Of a DNA stretch of 64,000 bases, positions 17,393 through 26,707 are shown one piece after another. The stretch lies in contig JBIIHQ010000008.1 in NCBI GenBank assembly GCA_044235645.1, positions 1-64,000 of the forward strand, given 5' to 3'. The DNA is from OMIW01 sp044235645 (lineage in GTDB: Bacteria; Bdellovibrionota_C; UBA2361; OMIW01). Within the stretch, counting starts at the first letter, position 1; the number at the start of each line of letters is the position of its first letter. The translations under genes and the position numbers were made by a program. The notes under the pieces were generated by a model. It searched no databases. It was not told the DNA's origin and saw nothing but the letters and a program-made list of their open reading frames with translations.

Positions 17393-18916
17393 TCACTCTT
17401 GAGCGGAGGAGATGATCGCAGGTTCGGCAATAATGCAGTAGTCCTGAAAGCCATACACAAGCCTGTTGAGCTGGCGAATTGAACCGTTGACCTGTTCGAA
17501 AGCCTGCCGCACAACGGGCGACATCGCTGGACTTATAGCGACCTCGGCGAGCTGTGCCTCTGCAGGCACAGGAGAAAGGTACCGCACCTCCCGAACCTTC
17601 ATCCCCGCTAACTCCATCTCATACGCGAGGGTGTCTGGATGTAACGGCCAGACGTGGGTGAGATCGCGAAAGTAATTCGATGAAAGGGCGACCAATGAGC
17701 AGGGATTGATCGTTTCTAAGATCACGGTCCCCCCCGCAACAACCTTCTGTGCGGCCAACGCGCAGAGCTGCCGAAGCTGGTCGCGGGTCAGGTGCTCTAC
17801 CACCTGGGTCGCCACGACCCCCCCAAGCGAACCATTCTCAAGAGCAGCCAGGTGAGCGATGCCGTCTCCCAGTCTCACATCAATGCCCGCTGAGTTCGCC
17901 TCCTCTGCCATCCCTCGGTCGAGATCCACTCCGTATGCGACGACTCCGCGTCCCGCCAGCGCACCCACCAATTCCCCACGGCCAGCACCGATATCAAGCA
18001 CCGGTGCACGTGGCGCTCCTTCACGAAGATATTCCTCCACATAAGGCGTGACCCGAGCCTCTATCGATTCGGCCGAACCACGGTACCGATTTTCAAGAAG
18101 CAAATAGGAGAGGTCGGGCACCGTACCTTCCGAGACCAGTGCAGGTTGTTGCACCTCAACTCCCGCTTTCGTTCGTCCTAATCGGGCAAGAATACCTTCA
18201 AGCCCTCGCACAACCCCATCGATCGTCGCCACTTCCCGGGCAAGCGCATCAGAGCGAGCCACCGAAGCCTTCAGAACCGCTATTTCGTGCAGAATCCCCT
18301 CCTGCAATCGCTCATCGAGTCGCCGCTCTGTTCCCTCAATCATCGCACGTTGCTCGTCGATCAGCTCTTCAATCCGACGAAGCACCCGCGTCACATCGTT
18401 ATCCCCTTTCCGCATCGCCTCCCAAAAAAGGGCACCGTCACGATCATCAACGTAAAAAGCCATCTCATTAAGAACCCTCGCCACGTGTTGACGAAAATCC
18501 CGCTCCGAGTCGATACTCGCCTGAAAGAGCGACCATACCAGCCGCTGAATCCGTCGCTTGACCGCGACGACCACCCGGCCAACCAGGCCTCGCCGATGCG
18601 AGATGATGGGGGTACTCTCCGGCGCGAGCCCCTGAACCGCAAGACGATTCACCATCCGCAGCTCCTCAGAGTGTTGGAGCTCTCCCGCTTTCCGGTGTCC
18701 CTTGGTGTCAAAGGCACCCTGCTCCGGTACAAACGTTGGCCATTGGTCTCGGCTCTCCTCCGCGCGCGCGCGGATTGAGCGACGAATCTCCGCCATGATG
18801 GCCCGCACATCTACCGTGCATCCACCAACGGTACCGCCGTCATTTGACCCGACCTCGTCCACCCTCCTGTCGACCGGCGCACCCTCAATTGTCGTCTCCT
18901 CCGCAGCCTCTGTCAT
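17393..18916 (-). CDS. SAM-dependent methyltransferase, LPS/O-antigen type, with long N-terminal extension
   Basis: 507 residues. The class I methyltransferase domain (about 300-470) has motif I VLDIGAGRGELVGAL, the acidic loop GVDLD, and VVATQVVEHL. Downstream SNYFRDLTHVWPLHPDTLAYEMELAG resembles the Thr-His-x-Arg-Pro-Leu-His segment of O-antigen-capping methyltransferases. The N-terminal 290 residues include helical coiled-coil-like stretches (about 140-250), perhaps for oligomerisation or chain-length measurement. A GGGGGGAGGG site precedes the ATG. First gene of the seven-gene minus-strand run. Confidence 0.82.
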   Translation of the reverse strand: MTEAAEETTIEGAPVDRRVDEVGSNDGGTVGGCTVDVRAIMAEIRRSIRARAEESRDQWPTFVPEQGAFDTKGHRKAGELQHSEELRMVNRLAVQGLAPESTPIISHRRGLVGRVVVAVKRRIQRLVWSLFQASIDSERDFRQHVARVLNEMAFYVDDRDGALFWEAMRKGDNDVTRVLRRIEELIDEQRAMIEGTERRLDERLQEGILHEIAVLKASVARSDALAREVATIDGVVRGLEGILARLGRTKAGVEVQQPALVSEGTVPDLSYLLLENRYRGSAESIEARVTPYVEEYLREGAPRAPVLDIGAGRGELVGALAGRGVVAYGVDLDRGMAEEANSAGIDVRLGDGIAHLAALENGSLGGVVATQVVEHLTRDQLRQLCALAAQKVVAGGTVILETINPCSLVALSSNYFRDLTHVWPLHPDTLAYEMELAGMKVREVRYLSPVPAEAQLAEVAISPAMSPVVRQAFEQVNGSIRQLNRLVYGFQDYCIIAEPAIISSAQE

Positions 18917-19141
18917 ACCCTCCCCCCTGACTACTTCTCAGCGTCACTCCGAAAAGGGAGGATACACGATCTCGGCTCGCGATACCACGAGCAACCACTC
19001 TCTGCCCTTTCCCATAACGTTGGCGATCCACCCCCGTTTACCCACTCACTGACCAACACGCTCTTGCGGTCTCGTTCTAGGCGTGGATACTGTGTCTCGT
19101 ACCTCAGCACCGGAAGCTGAACATATTACCTTGGAACACCC

Positions 19142-21028
19142 ATGAACGATTCCCTCTCCTCCCCCCGGGGCTCATTTCTCCATAGGCTGCCGTGGGAAAA
19201 GATAGTTATCTGGTCAATCTTTCTCGGTATCATTTACATCCTGCGGCATTTTTTCTTCATTATTTTCCTTACTTTTCTGCTGAGTTACTCGATGCGACTC
19301 CTCGTGGTGCGGCTCTGCCGCCCGTTCGAAGGGAGCCGTTGGCGTGGTTGGATTGAGACCGGAGTCGCATTCTTATGCTTTCTTTCGCTTGTCTTTTCCC
19401 TCTATGGGATTGGCTCGCTCATCATTCCTCAACTCGCTGAGCAAGGTCAGGCGCTCACCAAACGGATTGCGAACCCCCAGAAAAGCCCTCAGGCCCAATT
19501 CGACGAATACCTGACTAATTCGTTTGGGGCGTGGCTTTTTCAACAGAAGTATGGGGATAGAAGTTCATCGAGATACCTCGAGGCGTTCGGGCGATTTCGC
19601 TCACCAGAGCAACAACGGGAACACTTCCGACAGGTGATGGGGGGCGTGGAGCAAACGTATGAGGATTTTCTTGCTGAGAGGCACGACATCTCGGCAAAGT
19701 TCGGGACAACTCTCAACAAAAGCAACCCTTTAGAATCGCTTGACTATCCTGCTATTCCCTCCCCTGAGACCCCCTCCCTTGAGGAGTGGATCCTCCGAGA
19801 GCGAGCACCGCAACGCTTTGCTGGTGATCGAGCAGGTTTTACTCGCGCGTGGGAGGATTTTTATCGGAAACAGGAGTTCCAAATTCCGGGGCTCGCGCCC
19901 CTCGCGAGTCTGACTCCATCGGAGCGAGAAGGAGCGATACTGCGATATGTCACCACAACAATTCTCGCAGACGAATCAACCCGTCCAGCCTTGGTCACGG
20001 CGTGGGAGCAGGCCAAAACACGAAACCTGGTGCTCAACCTGCGACGACGGAATCCGATCCTCTCAGATGAGCTCTTTGCGAATTACTTTGACCGCATCAA
20101 GGATGACCTCCCCTATACTCTCGAGGAATATCGCATACTACGCGCTGCCGCTGACGGTCCTCTGTCGACCTTCCAAAAGGCGCTCGATTCGCTTCATCCC
20201 GGCGAATCCGCAGAACGGCGGGAGCGGAGAGAACGGAATGCTTTCGAGCGACGCGAACGGACGGCTCTCTATGCTGAGTGGAAGAAGGGCGAGGTCGCGG
20301 GCAAGCTGCAGGAAAAACTGGAGGAGCACGCACTCGCTTTGATGACCTCCCTCGGTAGTTCGATCGGACAGATTGTTCCTAAGCTGCTTCTTTTCCCAAT
20401 GCAGCTCTTTACCGCCCTTCTTTTGAGCTTCCTCATCACCATTGATGTACCTCGCCTTCGGGCTGGACTCGAAAAGCTCAGCCATACTCGCTTTCGTCAT
20501 GTCTACTGGGAGATTAAGCCGGGACTCGTCAGCTTTGGTCTTCTCATCGGACGCGCCTTTCAGGCGCAGGGGCTGATCGCGGTCGTGAACGCAGTGCTCA
20601 CCTGGATAGCGATTCATTTTCTGGGAATTCAGAACGCGGCATTTCTTTGCTTTATAGTGTTCCTCTGCAGCTTTGTCCCCGTTCTGGGAGTCGTCTTCTC
20701 GAGTGTCCCGATAGCCATTATGGCGATCACACAGGACGGCGGGAGCCTTGCTCTCGCGCTCTGGTCGATCGCCGCCATTTTGTTCATACACTTCCTCGAG
20801 ACAAGCATCTTCAACCCCCGCATCGTCGGCAACATGCTCCATCTGCACCCCGTCCTCGTGCTCGCGATTTTGGCGATCTGTGAGCACTTTTTTGGGGTGT
20901 GGGGTCTGCTCCTCGGAGTTCCCGTATTCGTCTACATCATCCGCTTTGTGATTTTGCAGGAGGGGATTCCGGGATTTTTAGAGATGAAGCGGGATACTGT
21001 GGGGGGTGATGTGGATGAGGAGCAGTAA
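19142..21028 (+). CDS. AI-2E family transporter (PerM/TqsA-like) with large hydrophilic insertion
   Basis: 628 residues, against about 350 for the family. N-terminal helices at about 20-60 and 75-100, then a hydrophilic, charged insertion of about 250 residues (about 105-355), then the conserved membrane core (about 365-610) including FVPVLGVVFSSVPIAIMA and the family-typical HFLETSIFNPRIVGNMLHLHPVLVLAILA. Family members export small molecules such as autoinducer-2 or act as ion antiporters; the substrate here is unknown. Divergent from the methyltransferase run. Confidence 0.85.
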   Translation: MNDSLSSPRGSFLHRLPWEKIVIWSIFLGIIYILRHFFFIIFLTFLLSYSMRLLVVRLCRPFEGSRWRGWIETGVAFLCFLSLVFSLYGIGSLIIPQLAEQGQALTKRIANPQKSPQAQFDEYLTNSFGAWLFQQKYGDRSSSRYLEAFGRFRSPEQQREHFRQVMGGVEQTYEDFLAERHDISAKFGTTLNKSNPLESLDYPAIPSPETPSLEEWILRERAPQRFAGDRAGFTRAWEDFYRKQEFQIPGLAPLASLTPSEREGAILRYVTTTILADESTRPALVTAWEQAKTRNLVLNLRRRNPILSDELFANYFDRIKDDLPYTLEEYRILRAAADGPLSTFQKALDSLHPGESAERRERRERNAFERRERTALYAEWKKGEVAGKLQEKLEEHALALMTSLGSSIGQIVPKLLLFPMQLFTALLLSFLITIDVPRLRAGLEKLSHTRFRHVYWEIKPGLVSFGLLIGRAFQAQGLIAVVNAVLTWIAIHFLGIQNAAFLCFIVFLCSFVPVLGVVFSSVPIAIMAITQDGGSLALALWSIAAILFIHFLETSIFNPRIVGNMLHLHPVLVLAILAICEHFFGVWGLLLGVPVFVYIIRFVILQEGIPGFLEMKRDTVGGDVDEEQ

Positions 21029-21052
21029 TGGTCCTTTCCTGATCCGGACGAC

Positions 21053-21895
21053 CTATCGCTTTTCCTTCACCTCACCAGCCTGGGGCCACCGCGCCCGGAA
21101 GGCAAGCTGTGCTTCTCGATCAAAGAACGCCGTGTATTCCTCAGTGTCGAGAAGGAGGTGCTCGGGATACCCTGAGGCGACCTCTCGAATTATCACGGTA
21201 TCGCCCTCGACAGAGAAATATAGCCGCCATCCGCCGCACCCCATCCGAGAGATGGCATCGGTAATCTGTTTAATTCGACGGGTTCGATGAGGGCTTGGGT
21301 CGATAGCGAGGAGCTCGGTGGCCCGAGAGATGAAATCTATCTCCCACTCCTCACGAAGCCATCTGACCTGTTCTTCTGCAAGCGGGGCAAAAACAACAGC
21401 GAATCGAGGGGTGCTACCACTGCCCGAGATCGATTCGAGCCAGCCAATCGATTCATGAGGATGCGCGTCAACTGCGGGTAGGTACGGCTTAATATCGAGA
21501 ATAGGGGTACCATCGACAAGATCGTTACTTCCTACCGTGAGGGCACCTCCCTCAATCGAGATAAGGGGCACCGCGGTCATGCCGATTGGATTGGGGCGGT
21601 GGGGGGAGCGGGTCGCGAATACTCCCCTCCGACGAGCGGGGCCTCGGGGAGGCAGCACCAGGGGCCGCCACCGGGTATTTCGATGGAACCACCACACGAG
21701 CCAAATCCGAGAGAACCCCTCAAGGTCACGAAGCGCCTCCTCGAAGCGGTGACCCGGAACAATCTCGACAACCCCACCTCGCTCCGGCGAGCCGTCGGGC
21801 TGCGAGGGGGCGTCGAATTTATAGCGCATGCCAGTTCGCATGTAGCCGATCGGGTGGCAGATCAAGGAGTTGGGGGGGGCGGTATTGATAGACAT
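21053..21895 (-). CDS. trmO: tRNA (N6-threonylcarbamoyladenosine37-N6)-methyltransferase TrmO
   Basis: 280 residues. TsaA/TrmO beta-barrel signatures are clear: HPIGYMRTG, a middle segment LEGFSRIWLVWWFH, GVFATRSPHRPNPIGMT, and VDGTPILDIKPYLP. The enzyme methylates t6A37 in tRNAs that read ACY codons, using S-adenosylmethionine. The C-terminal 120 residues match the longer bacterial form with its extra domain. Convergent with the AI-2E gene, 24 bases apart. Confidence 0.93.
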   Translation of the reverse strand: MSINTAPPNSLICHPIGYMRTGMRYKFDAPSQPDGSPERGGVVEIVPGHRFEEALRDLEGFSRIWLVWWFHRNTRWRPLVLPPRGPARRRGVFATRSPHRPNPIGMTAVPLISIEGGALTVGSNDLVDGTPILDIKPYLPAVDAHPHESIGWLESISGSGSTPRFAVVFAPLAEEQVRWLREEWEIDFISRATELLAIDPSPHRTRRIKQITDAISRMGCGGWRLYFSVEGDTVIIREVASGYPEHLLLDTEEYTAFFDREAQLAFRARWPQAGEVKEKR

Positions 21896-21966
21896 GACAA
21901 GAGCAGATCCACATGGTACCCGAAAGAGCCTCTTCAGAAGTTTTTTACCGGTTTAGGTTACTTTTT

Positions 21967-22020
21967 TTGTAGTAGGATCCATAACTCGACTAGATTATTC
22001 GTTCGCTGGCGGTCCGCCAG
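21967..22020 (+). promoter_or_regulatory. Possible promoter and hairpin before the VirB2-like gene
   Basis: TTGTAG (21967-21972) and TAGATT (21991-21996) are spaced 18 bases, a plausible -35/-10 pair. Just downstream CTGGCG-GTC-CGCCAG (22006-22020) forms a small hairpin in the leader of the 22110 gene. Confidence 0.35.
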
Positions 22021-22109
22021 AGAGCAAACAATTAAACAATTCCACGTCAGGGGGTAATTCCTCGGGCACACAGGAACAATTTGGATTTAAGAGATTAAGA
22101 GGGAATCCT

Positions 22110-22523
22110 ATGAAATTTGAAGGATTAAAGAAAGCGTATCGTCAGGCCGGACAGAGAGTCGGCGCAATGCTTGTGGCCCCCTCGGGCCGGCAGATGCAGG
22201 GGATGTTGTTCGGAATCGGAGCTCTTTTGCTCGTTGCGGGTTTGATGGACGGAGCCGTGGCTTACACAGAAAGATCGTCGTATAACGACGATCGGGTGGC
22301 CGAGGCCGCTGACGTCGTGCTCATATATTTGAACGGAGCGTTCGGAGCTCTCGTCATGATCGCTTGCGGCATTGGAGCTATCCTGAGCTCGGCGTTCGGC
22401 CAGTACCGCGCGGCGCTGGGATTGATGGTGGTAGCGGTTGGTTCGTTTATCCTCCGGTCGCTCGTTGCAACCTGGTTTAACGATCAATCCCTTCAGGCTC
22501 AAGGCGGCGCCCAGGGAGAGTAG
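22110..22523 (+). CDS. Small membrane protein resembling VirB2/TrbC pilins
   Basis: 137 residues with three hydrophobic segments (about 30-50, 68-90, 97-118), rich in Gly and Ala. The arrangement GAFGALVMIACGIGAILSSAF followed by QYRAALGLMVVAVGSFILRSL resembles the two helices of VirB2/TrbC-like conjugation pilins, though no other type IV secretion gene is present. AGAGGG precedes the ATG. The pilin reading is a resemblance only; another small helical membrane protein is possible. Confidence 0.5.
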   Translation: MKFEGLKKAYRQAGQRVGAMLVAPSGRQMQGMLFGIGALLLVAGLMDGAVAYTERSSYNDDRVAEAADVVLIYLNGAFGALVMIACGIGAILSSAFGQYRAALGLMVVAVGSFILRSLVATWFNDQSLQAQGGAQGE

Positions 22524-22560
22524 TAATCCGAAGCTCTGTGGCTCGCGAAAAGGGAGAAAT

Positions 22561-23388
22561 TTAACCATTAGGTTGTTTTCCATACCTCAGAGCGAGCCAT
22601 CTCCGAGACGAGGTGATAAAGGAGTCGGGGCGACCGAGGGGAGTAGCATTTCCCGAGGCGCTCCTTAGCGTTTTGAAGAGGGCTCGGCTGATATCCGATT
22701 TCAGCATGAAGTGCGAATCATCGAGCATTAATCCGGTCATGTAACTTCCCGCACGAGCTTCGTCTCCGTGAATTGGCAGAGGGTCCGACCCCCTTACCAC
22801 ACGTTGACACCTCCTCGCACCAGGCCCCCACCCTAGGTCCAAGGTTCTGCCCCACCATCGCATCGGAATATCCCCTGCCCAGACCTCGGGATAATTTCGA
22901 TAGGCGTCCCGCACGAGCTTTCCGCGACGCCCCCACCACTTGCCCGGCGACCACGGCAGTACCGGTATCCCTCCCAGCGAAACTATCTCGTCAAGGGTCG
23001 CCTTAAGCGCCTGACCAGCCGCGACCTCCGCCCGAGGCACGACTCCTAACACCTCAACCCGCTCGTGCGTCACGACCTGACACCCCCGAAAGAGGTGCAG
23101 CATCACGCCATCAACATCAACTAAAAGTGCCTCGCCGTCGACCTGAGTGACCGAAAACTCCCTGACCCCCGGAAACGCACCATCTCGCACCATCTCCCAA
23201 CCGCGACAACGATCGGTATCGGCGATCACCCCCCCCATTATCGCATCAGGAGCGACGTCTGGTACGTCCTTAACACGCCGGGCGAGGGTTCGCAGAAAAA
23301 CTCCGAGATCATACCCGTGATAGAGGTGTAGGTGAGTATCGAGCACCCAATTGTATCTCCGTTCCGACCGTCCAGATGAAAACTCCAT
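22561..23388 (-). CDS. PHP/amidohydrolase-like predicted metal-dependent hydrolase
   Basis: About 275 residues from the preferred ATG, which has AGAGG about seven bases upstream; a longer frame would overlap the kinase gene. DTHLH near the N-terminus is a typical first metal-binding motif of PHP and amidohydrolase folds. Later segments GGIPVLPWSPGKWWG, and GSDPLPIHGDEARAGSY near the end, fit a barrel with conserved Asp, His and Glu. The substrate is unknown. It starts 28 bases after the FGGY kinase stop, suggesting one operon and linked sugar/polyol metabolism. Confidence 0.6.
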   Translation of the reverse strand: MEFSSGRSERRYNWVLDTHLHLYHGYDLGVFLRTLARRVKDVPDVAPDAIMGGVIADTDRCRGWEMVRDGAFPGVREFSVTQVDGEALLVDVDGVMLHLFRGCQVVTHERVEVLGVVPRAEVAAGQALKATLDEIVSLGGIPVLPWSPGKWWGRRGKLVRDAYRNYPEVWAGDIPMRWWGRTLDLGWGPGARRCQRVVRGSDPLPIHGDEARAGSYMTGLMLDDSHFMLKSDISRALFKTLRSASGNATPLGRPDSFITSSRRWLALRYGKQPNG

Positions 23389-23416
23389 CTTTTTCCTCTT
23401 TCGCTCACTATTCCCG

Positions 23417-24907
23417 TTATTCGCTTCGCAACACCACCCGATCGCGCAGCCCAATCCAGCGTCGATACCGATCCTCGAGCGCGACGTTGCGGGGGCCGAT
23501 ATCCGGATTTATCCACTGCACGGCTCTTTGTGCCGAGGGATGCACCTCGGACCGGTCCTTTCCTCGAATTCTATCCACCGCAAGCACCGCCGCCCCGAGG
23601 GCAGAGCTACTCTCGATCCCATCATCAGCGGGTCGATCACTCACACCGATGGCCACACCCGATATCCGCGCAAGTATCTCGAGAAGCCCCGGCATCCGCA
23701 CCAGTCGTCCTGAAACTATCACCCTCTGATCGCCCGCGATGAGCCCATGTGCACGGGCCATGACAACCATCTCCGAGATCGAAAAAACAATATGCTCGAG
23801 TGCGGCTCGCACGAGATGCTCAGGCTCACTGCTCAGCCCCTCGAAACAGGGCCCCTCATCCCCGCCCGCCGTTGCGACCATTCCACTCCCCGTGCGCGGG
23901 AGTGAGAAGATCACGCCATCGTGCTTCTGCCCCCCCTCCCAAAACGCGACCAGCTCGTCGAATGACAGCTCCGACCCCACCCTCGCCCGCACCCAATCGA
24001 GAACATCTCCGACGATACTCGAGCGAATCTCCTGCTGATACACCCGCCGACGCTCCCCGGAGGGATCCTCAGTCGAATAAAGTACTCCTCGCGAGATCCC
24101 AACCTGTGAATCGGGAAGTTCAGCACGAGCCACGGTCAGAGTCGCCAAGGTACCCAGATCCAATGCCGCCACCCCTCCCCCACCTTGCCGAATCGCGACG
24201 ACCGTTGCAGCCTCCTTGTCCCCGATAGAGACAATCACCGGCACACCATCTATCGTCCCTCGTCGCTGGCATACCGAGGGAACAATCTGCGGCAGCCGCG
24301 CACTATCTACTCTCCACACACCACACAATTCCTCCGACCACCGCCCCTCTTCGAGGTCGTAGAGAAGGGTCCGCGACGCCATCGAGTCATCGGTGACAAA
24401 GGACTGAGCGTCAACAAGACGCGATACCACCAAGGCATCAAGCGTCCCCACCTTCACCGCGTGATCAGGAAACTTTCGTTGCAACCAACCCACCTTCGTC
24501 CCGGCAAAAAAAGGGTTCGGGACCAATCCGGTGCGTTCAGTAATTCTCGCGGAGAGCGCAACATCCGCACGGACCTCGGCGACCCGCTCCTCATCGCGCC
24601 CCACCCGCCACGATAGCACAGGGCTCAACGGCTCACCGCCACGCCACGCCACAACCCCCGAGCGCTGCACCGCGAGGCCAAGACCTGCCACGGTAGCCCC
24701 GAGCTCATCGGCCATCTTCCGTCCCCATCTGACCGCCCCTTCGACAGAGCTCAGTATCTCTGTCGCATCGAGTTCGCCGAAAACGCGATCGGCTCTGAGA
24801 TCGTCCAAAGGCCAGCTGGATTGGCTGACAACCTCTTCAGAATGAGAGATCAGAATGGCCTTGGTTGCTGACGTCCCAAGATCGACACCCACGAAAAGGG
24901 AAGGCAT
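23417..24907 (-). CDS. FGGY-family carbohydrate kinase
   Basis: About 496 residues from the ATG at 24907 (CGGAG site). The N-terminal phosphate-binding motif GVDLGTSATKAILI and the C-terminal HIVFSISEMV...RVIVSGRLVRMPGLLEILARISG...SALGAAVLA are typical of FGGY kinases such as glycerol kinase and xylulokinase. The central GDKEAATVVAI...LDLGTLATLTV is the adenosine-binding half. It phosphorylates a sugar or polyol with ATP; the specific substrate cannot be assigned. Probably co-transcribed with the PHP-like gene. Confidence 0.85.
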   Translation of the reverse strand: MPSLFVGVDLGTSATKAILISHSEEVVSQSSWPLDDLRADRVFGELDATEILSSVEGAVRWGRKMADELGATVAGLGLAVQRSGVVAWRGGEPLSPVLSWRVGRDEERVAEVRADVALSARITERTGLVPNPFFAGTKVGWLQRKFPDHAVKVGTLDALVVSRLVDAQSFVTDDSMASRTLLYDLEEGRWSEELCGVWRVDSARLPQIVPSVCQRRGTIDGVPVIVSIGDKEAATVVAIRQGGGGVAALDLGTLATLTVARAELPDSQVGISRGVLYSTEDPSGERRRVYQQEIRSSIVGDVLDWVRARVGSELSFDELVAFWEGGQKHDGVIFSLPRTGSGMVATAGGDEGPCFEGLSSEPEHLVRAALEHIVFSISEMVVMARAHGLIAGDQRVIVSGRLVRMPGLLEILARISGVAIGVSDRPADDGIESSSALGAAVLAVDRIRGKDRSEVHPSAQRAVQWINPDIGPRNVALEDRYRRWIGLRDRVVLRSE

Positions 24908-25086
24908 CAGGAATTCTCCGAAAAAAGTGTGCACCGAAAGGGTGCTTGAACATTAGTGACCTCCATGCTAGACCTCGTGAGGCGCAGACGTTATCGCACG
25001 AGGCAGACGTTGAGACACGTTCGTCTCTCAAGAATTGCAGCTATCTCGCTATAGCGCATCATTTTTGATTGTTGACGCTGCATCTC

Positions 25087-26058
25087 ATGACGAACGCAGA
25101 TTACCGATTTTTTTCGGCACTCGAGCATCATCGTTCACATGAAGCTGCCCACACGAACACTCCTCAGAAAGTAGTAAGAGTTCCTATGCCACCAGCCCCC
25201 CCAACTCCTTTCGAATCGAATGGTGACCACCGGCAACGAGAGTATGATCCGCTCTCTGAGGAATTCGCTCGCTTAACGGCAAACCTGCCCGCATCCGAAA
25301 AGGTTAAGATTGCAGCGAACCTCTCGCTCTTCTGCTCAGAGCTCGAATCTCTTCCGCCGGAGCGCCAAAAAGCCGAGGTGGACTCTTTCCTCCAAGCCCA
25401 TCATTTGCTGCAAGACCTAAGAGAGTATTTCGACCTCTCGTATGATCAAGATCAACAGCATCTGCGGCAACGCTTCGACGATATCTATCTCCTCGCTCAG
25501 TCGACGATACATGAACTTTTTTCTTCCGAGGACCCGTCTCGTGCTATCGCCATGGAGTCTGTATGTGATGCCCTCAACGGGCAAACAGCTCTCTGCCTTG
25601 GGTCTCACCGATTATCAGGGGCGATCCGTGAATTCGACCGTCAGATCGAACAGACGATTATCCATCCCTTTCGTAATCGCGTCGAGGATGATCACGCCAG
25701 AATCGATAGACTCATCAAATCGGATAATTTGTCCACCCCTCTTCAGGCGAAAGCAGTGAAGGGACTGCTCGATATTCGCGCACGGGACGCGGAGAATATT
25801 CTTGAGAAAATAAACGCCCGGATAGAGGACATAACAGAGCAGTTCCCCCTCTTGGTGATGGCAGCAACAAGCGATATGCACCACCTTTTTCCAACCCTGT
25901 CCGATCAATACCTTCTTGATCTGTCAGAGTTTATCGAGGATCACTTCCAAGGACCATTCAATCAACGGGTCGGGGAGATCGTGACGGGTAAAAAGCGGCT
26001 GATTAGACAGGAACTCCAATCTCTTTTTGAACTTACTCCACCTTCATCTCACAAGTGA
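25087..26058 (+). CDS. Unknown soluble, mostly helical protein
   Basis: About 323 residues from the ATG; an upstream TTG at 25069 is also possible, and neither has a strong ribosome binding site. No signal peptide or membrane segment. A Pro-rich stretch (about 35-50) precedes long charged helices (about 60-320) rich in Glu, Arg, Leu and Gln. No catalytic motif was recognised. It is divergent from the kinase operon. Confidence 0.6.
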   Translation: MTNADYRFFSALEHHRSHEAAHTNTPQKVVRVPMPPAPPTPFESNGDHRQREYDPLSEEFARLTANLPASEKVKIAANLSLFCSELESLPPERQKAEVDSFLQAHHLLQDLREYFDLSYDQDQQHLRQRFDDIYLLAQSTIHELFSSEDPSRAIAMESVCDALNGQTALCLGSHRLSGAIREFDRQIEQTIIHPFRNRVEDDHARIDRLIKSDNLSTPLQAKAVKGLLDIRARDAENILEKINARIEDITEQFPLLVMAATSDMHHLFPTLSDQYLLDLSEFIEDHFQGPFNQRVGEIVTGKKRLIRQELQSLFELTPPSSHK

Positions 26059-26318
26059 CTAGTATTACTCAGTAAACCCCGATAATTGCTTCAGGGGCTG
26101 CGGAGATCTGCTATTATTTACTCTGAGTCAGGTGGTACCGGGCCACATCACCGGGAAACAGATATTCCAGGAAGCGGGTATGAAGAAGAGAGCGACCCTT
26201 TCCTCAAGAAATGCATCTCAATCGGGCGAGAGGAAAGGGACGTCAGTATTTGTCGGCTCGGCTACATCATCAGATTATCCGTCGTTTTGAGCCAAGCTGC
26301 GTCTTGAGTCGGTGGAGA
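26059..26318. other. Intergenic region before the YbjQ pair
   Basis: About 260 bases. No convincing promoter, hairpin or small gene was seen. Confidence 0.3.
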
Positions 26319-26705
26319 ATGACACCCCGCCCCACCTCTTCTGCTTTCGTCTTCCGTCAGAATACCCAGCCAATGAATATGCCGACATCCATTAAGATCT
26401 CAAACATCGAAACGATCCCCGGTATGACAATCGTGGAATTTTTCGGTTTAGTGACCGGGAGTACCGTTCGAGCAAAGCACTTTGGGCGCGATTTTGCTGC
26501 TTCGCTCAAGAATGTCGTCGGTGGTGAACTGAAGGGTTATACCGAACTTCTCCAAGAATCGAGAACTCAAGCGACTGAGCGCATGGTTGCAGAGGCGGAG
26601 CAGCTCGGGGCCAACGCTATCGTTAATGTTCGATTTTCGACGACGTCAGTCACCTCAGGTGCGGCAGAGATCTATGTTTATGGAACCGCCGTCAGAGTGG
26701 AGTAG
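26319..26705 (+). CDS. YbjQ/UPF0145 family protein
   Basis: The family domain starts near SIKISNIETIPGMTIVEFFGLVTGSTVRAKH and includes LLQESRTQATERMVAEAEQLGANAIVNVRF and EIYVYGTAVRV, as in YbjQ proteins (putative heavy-metal-binding fold, probably pentameric barrels). The start is uncertain: ATG 26319 has GGTGGAG close by; ATG 26373 or 26379 would give the usual length of about 105-110. Function is unknown. First of three same-strand genes: YbjQ, YbjQ with anchor, M48 peptidase. Confidence 0.8.
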   Translation: MTPRPTSSAFVFRQNTQPMNMPTSIKISNIETIPGMTIVEFFGLVTGSTVRAKHFGRDFAASLKNVVGGELKGYTELLQESRTQATERMVAEAEQLGANAIVNVRFSTTSVTSGAAEIYVYGTAVRVE

Positions 26706-26707
26706 GG

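Noticed and set aside
20138..20887. 249-residue minus-strand frame antisense to the AI-2E gene
   Set aside because: Highly charged, compositionally biased shadow frame.
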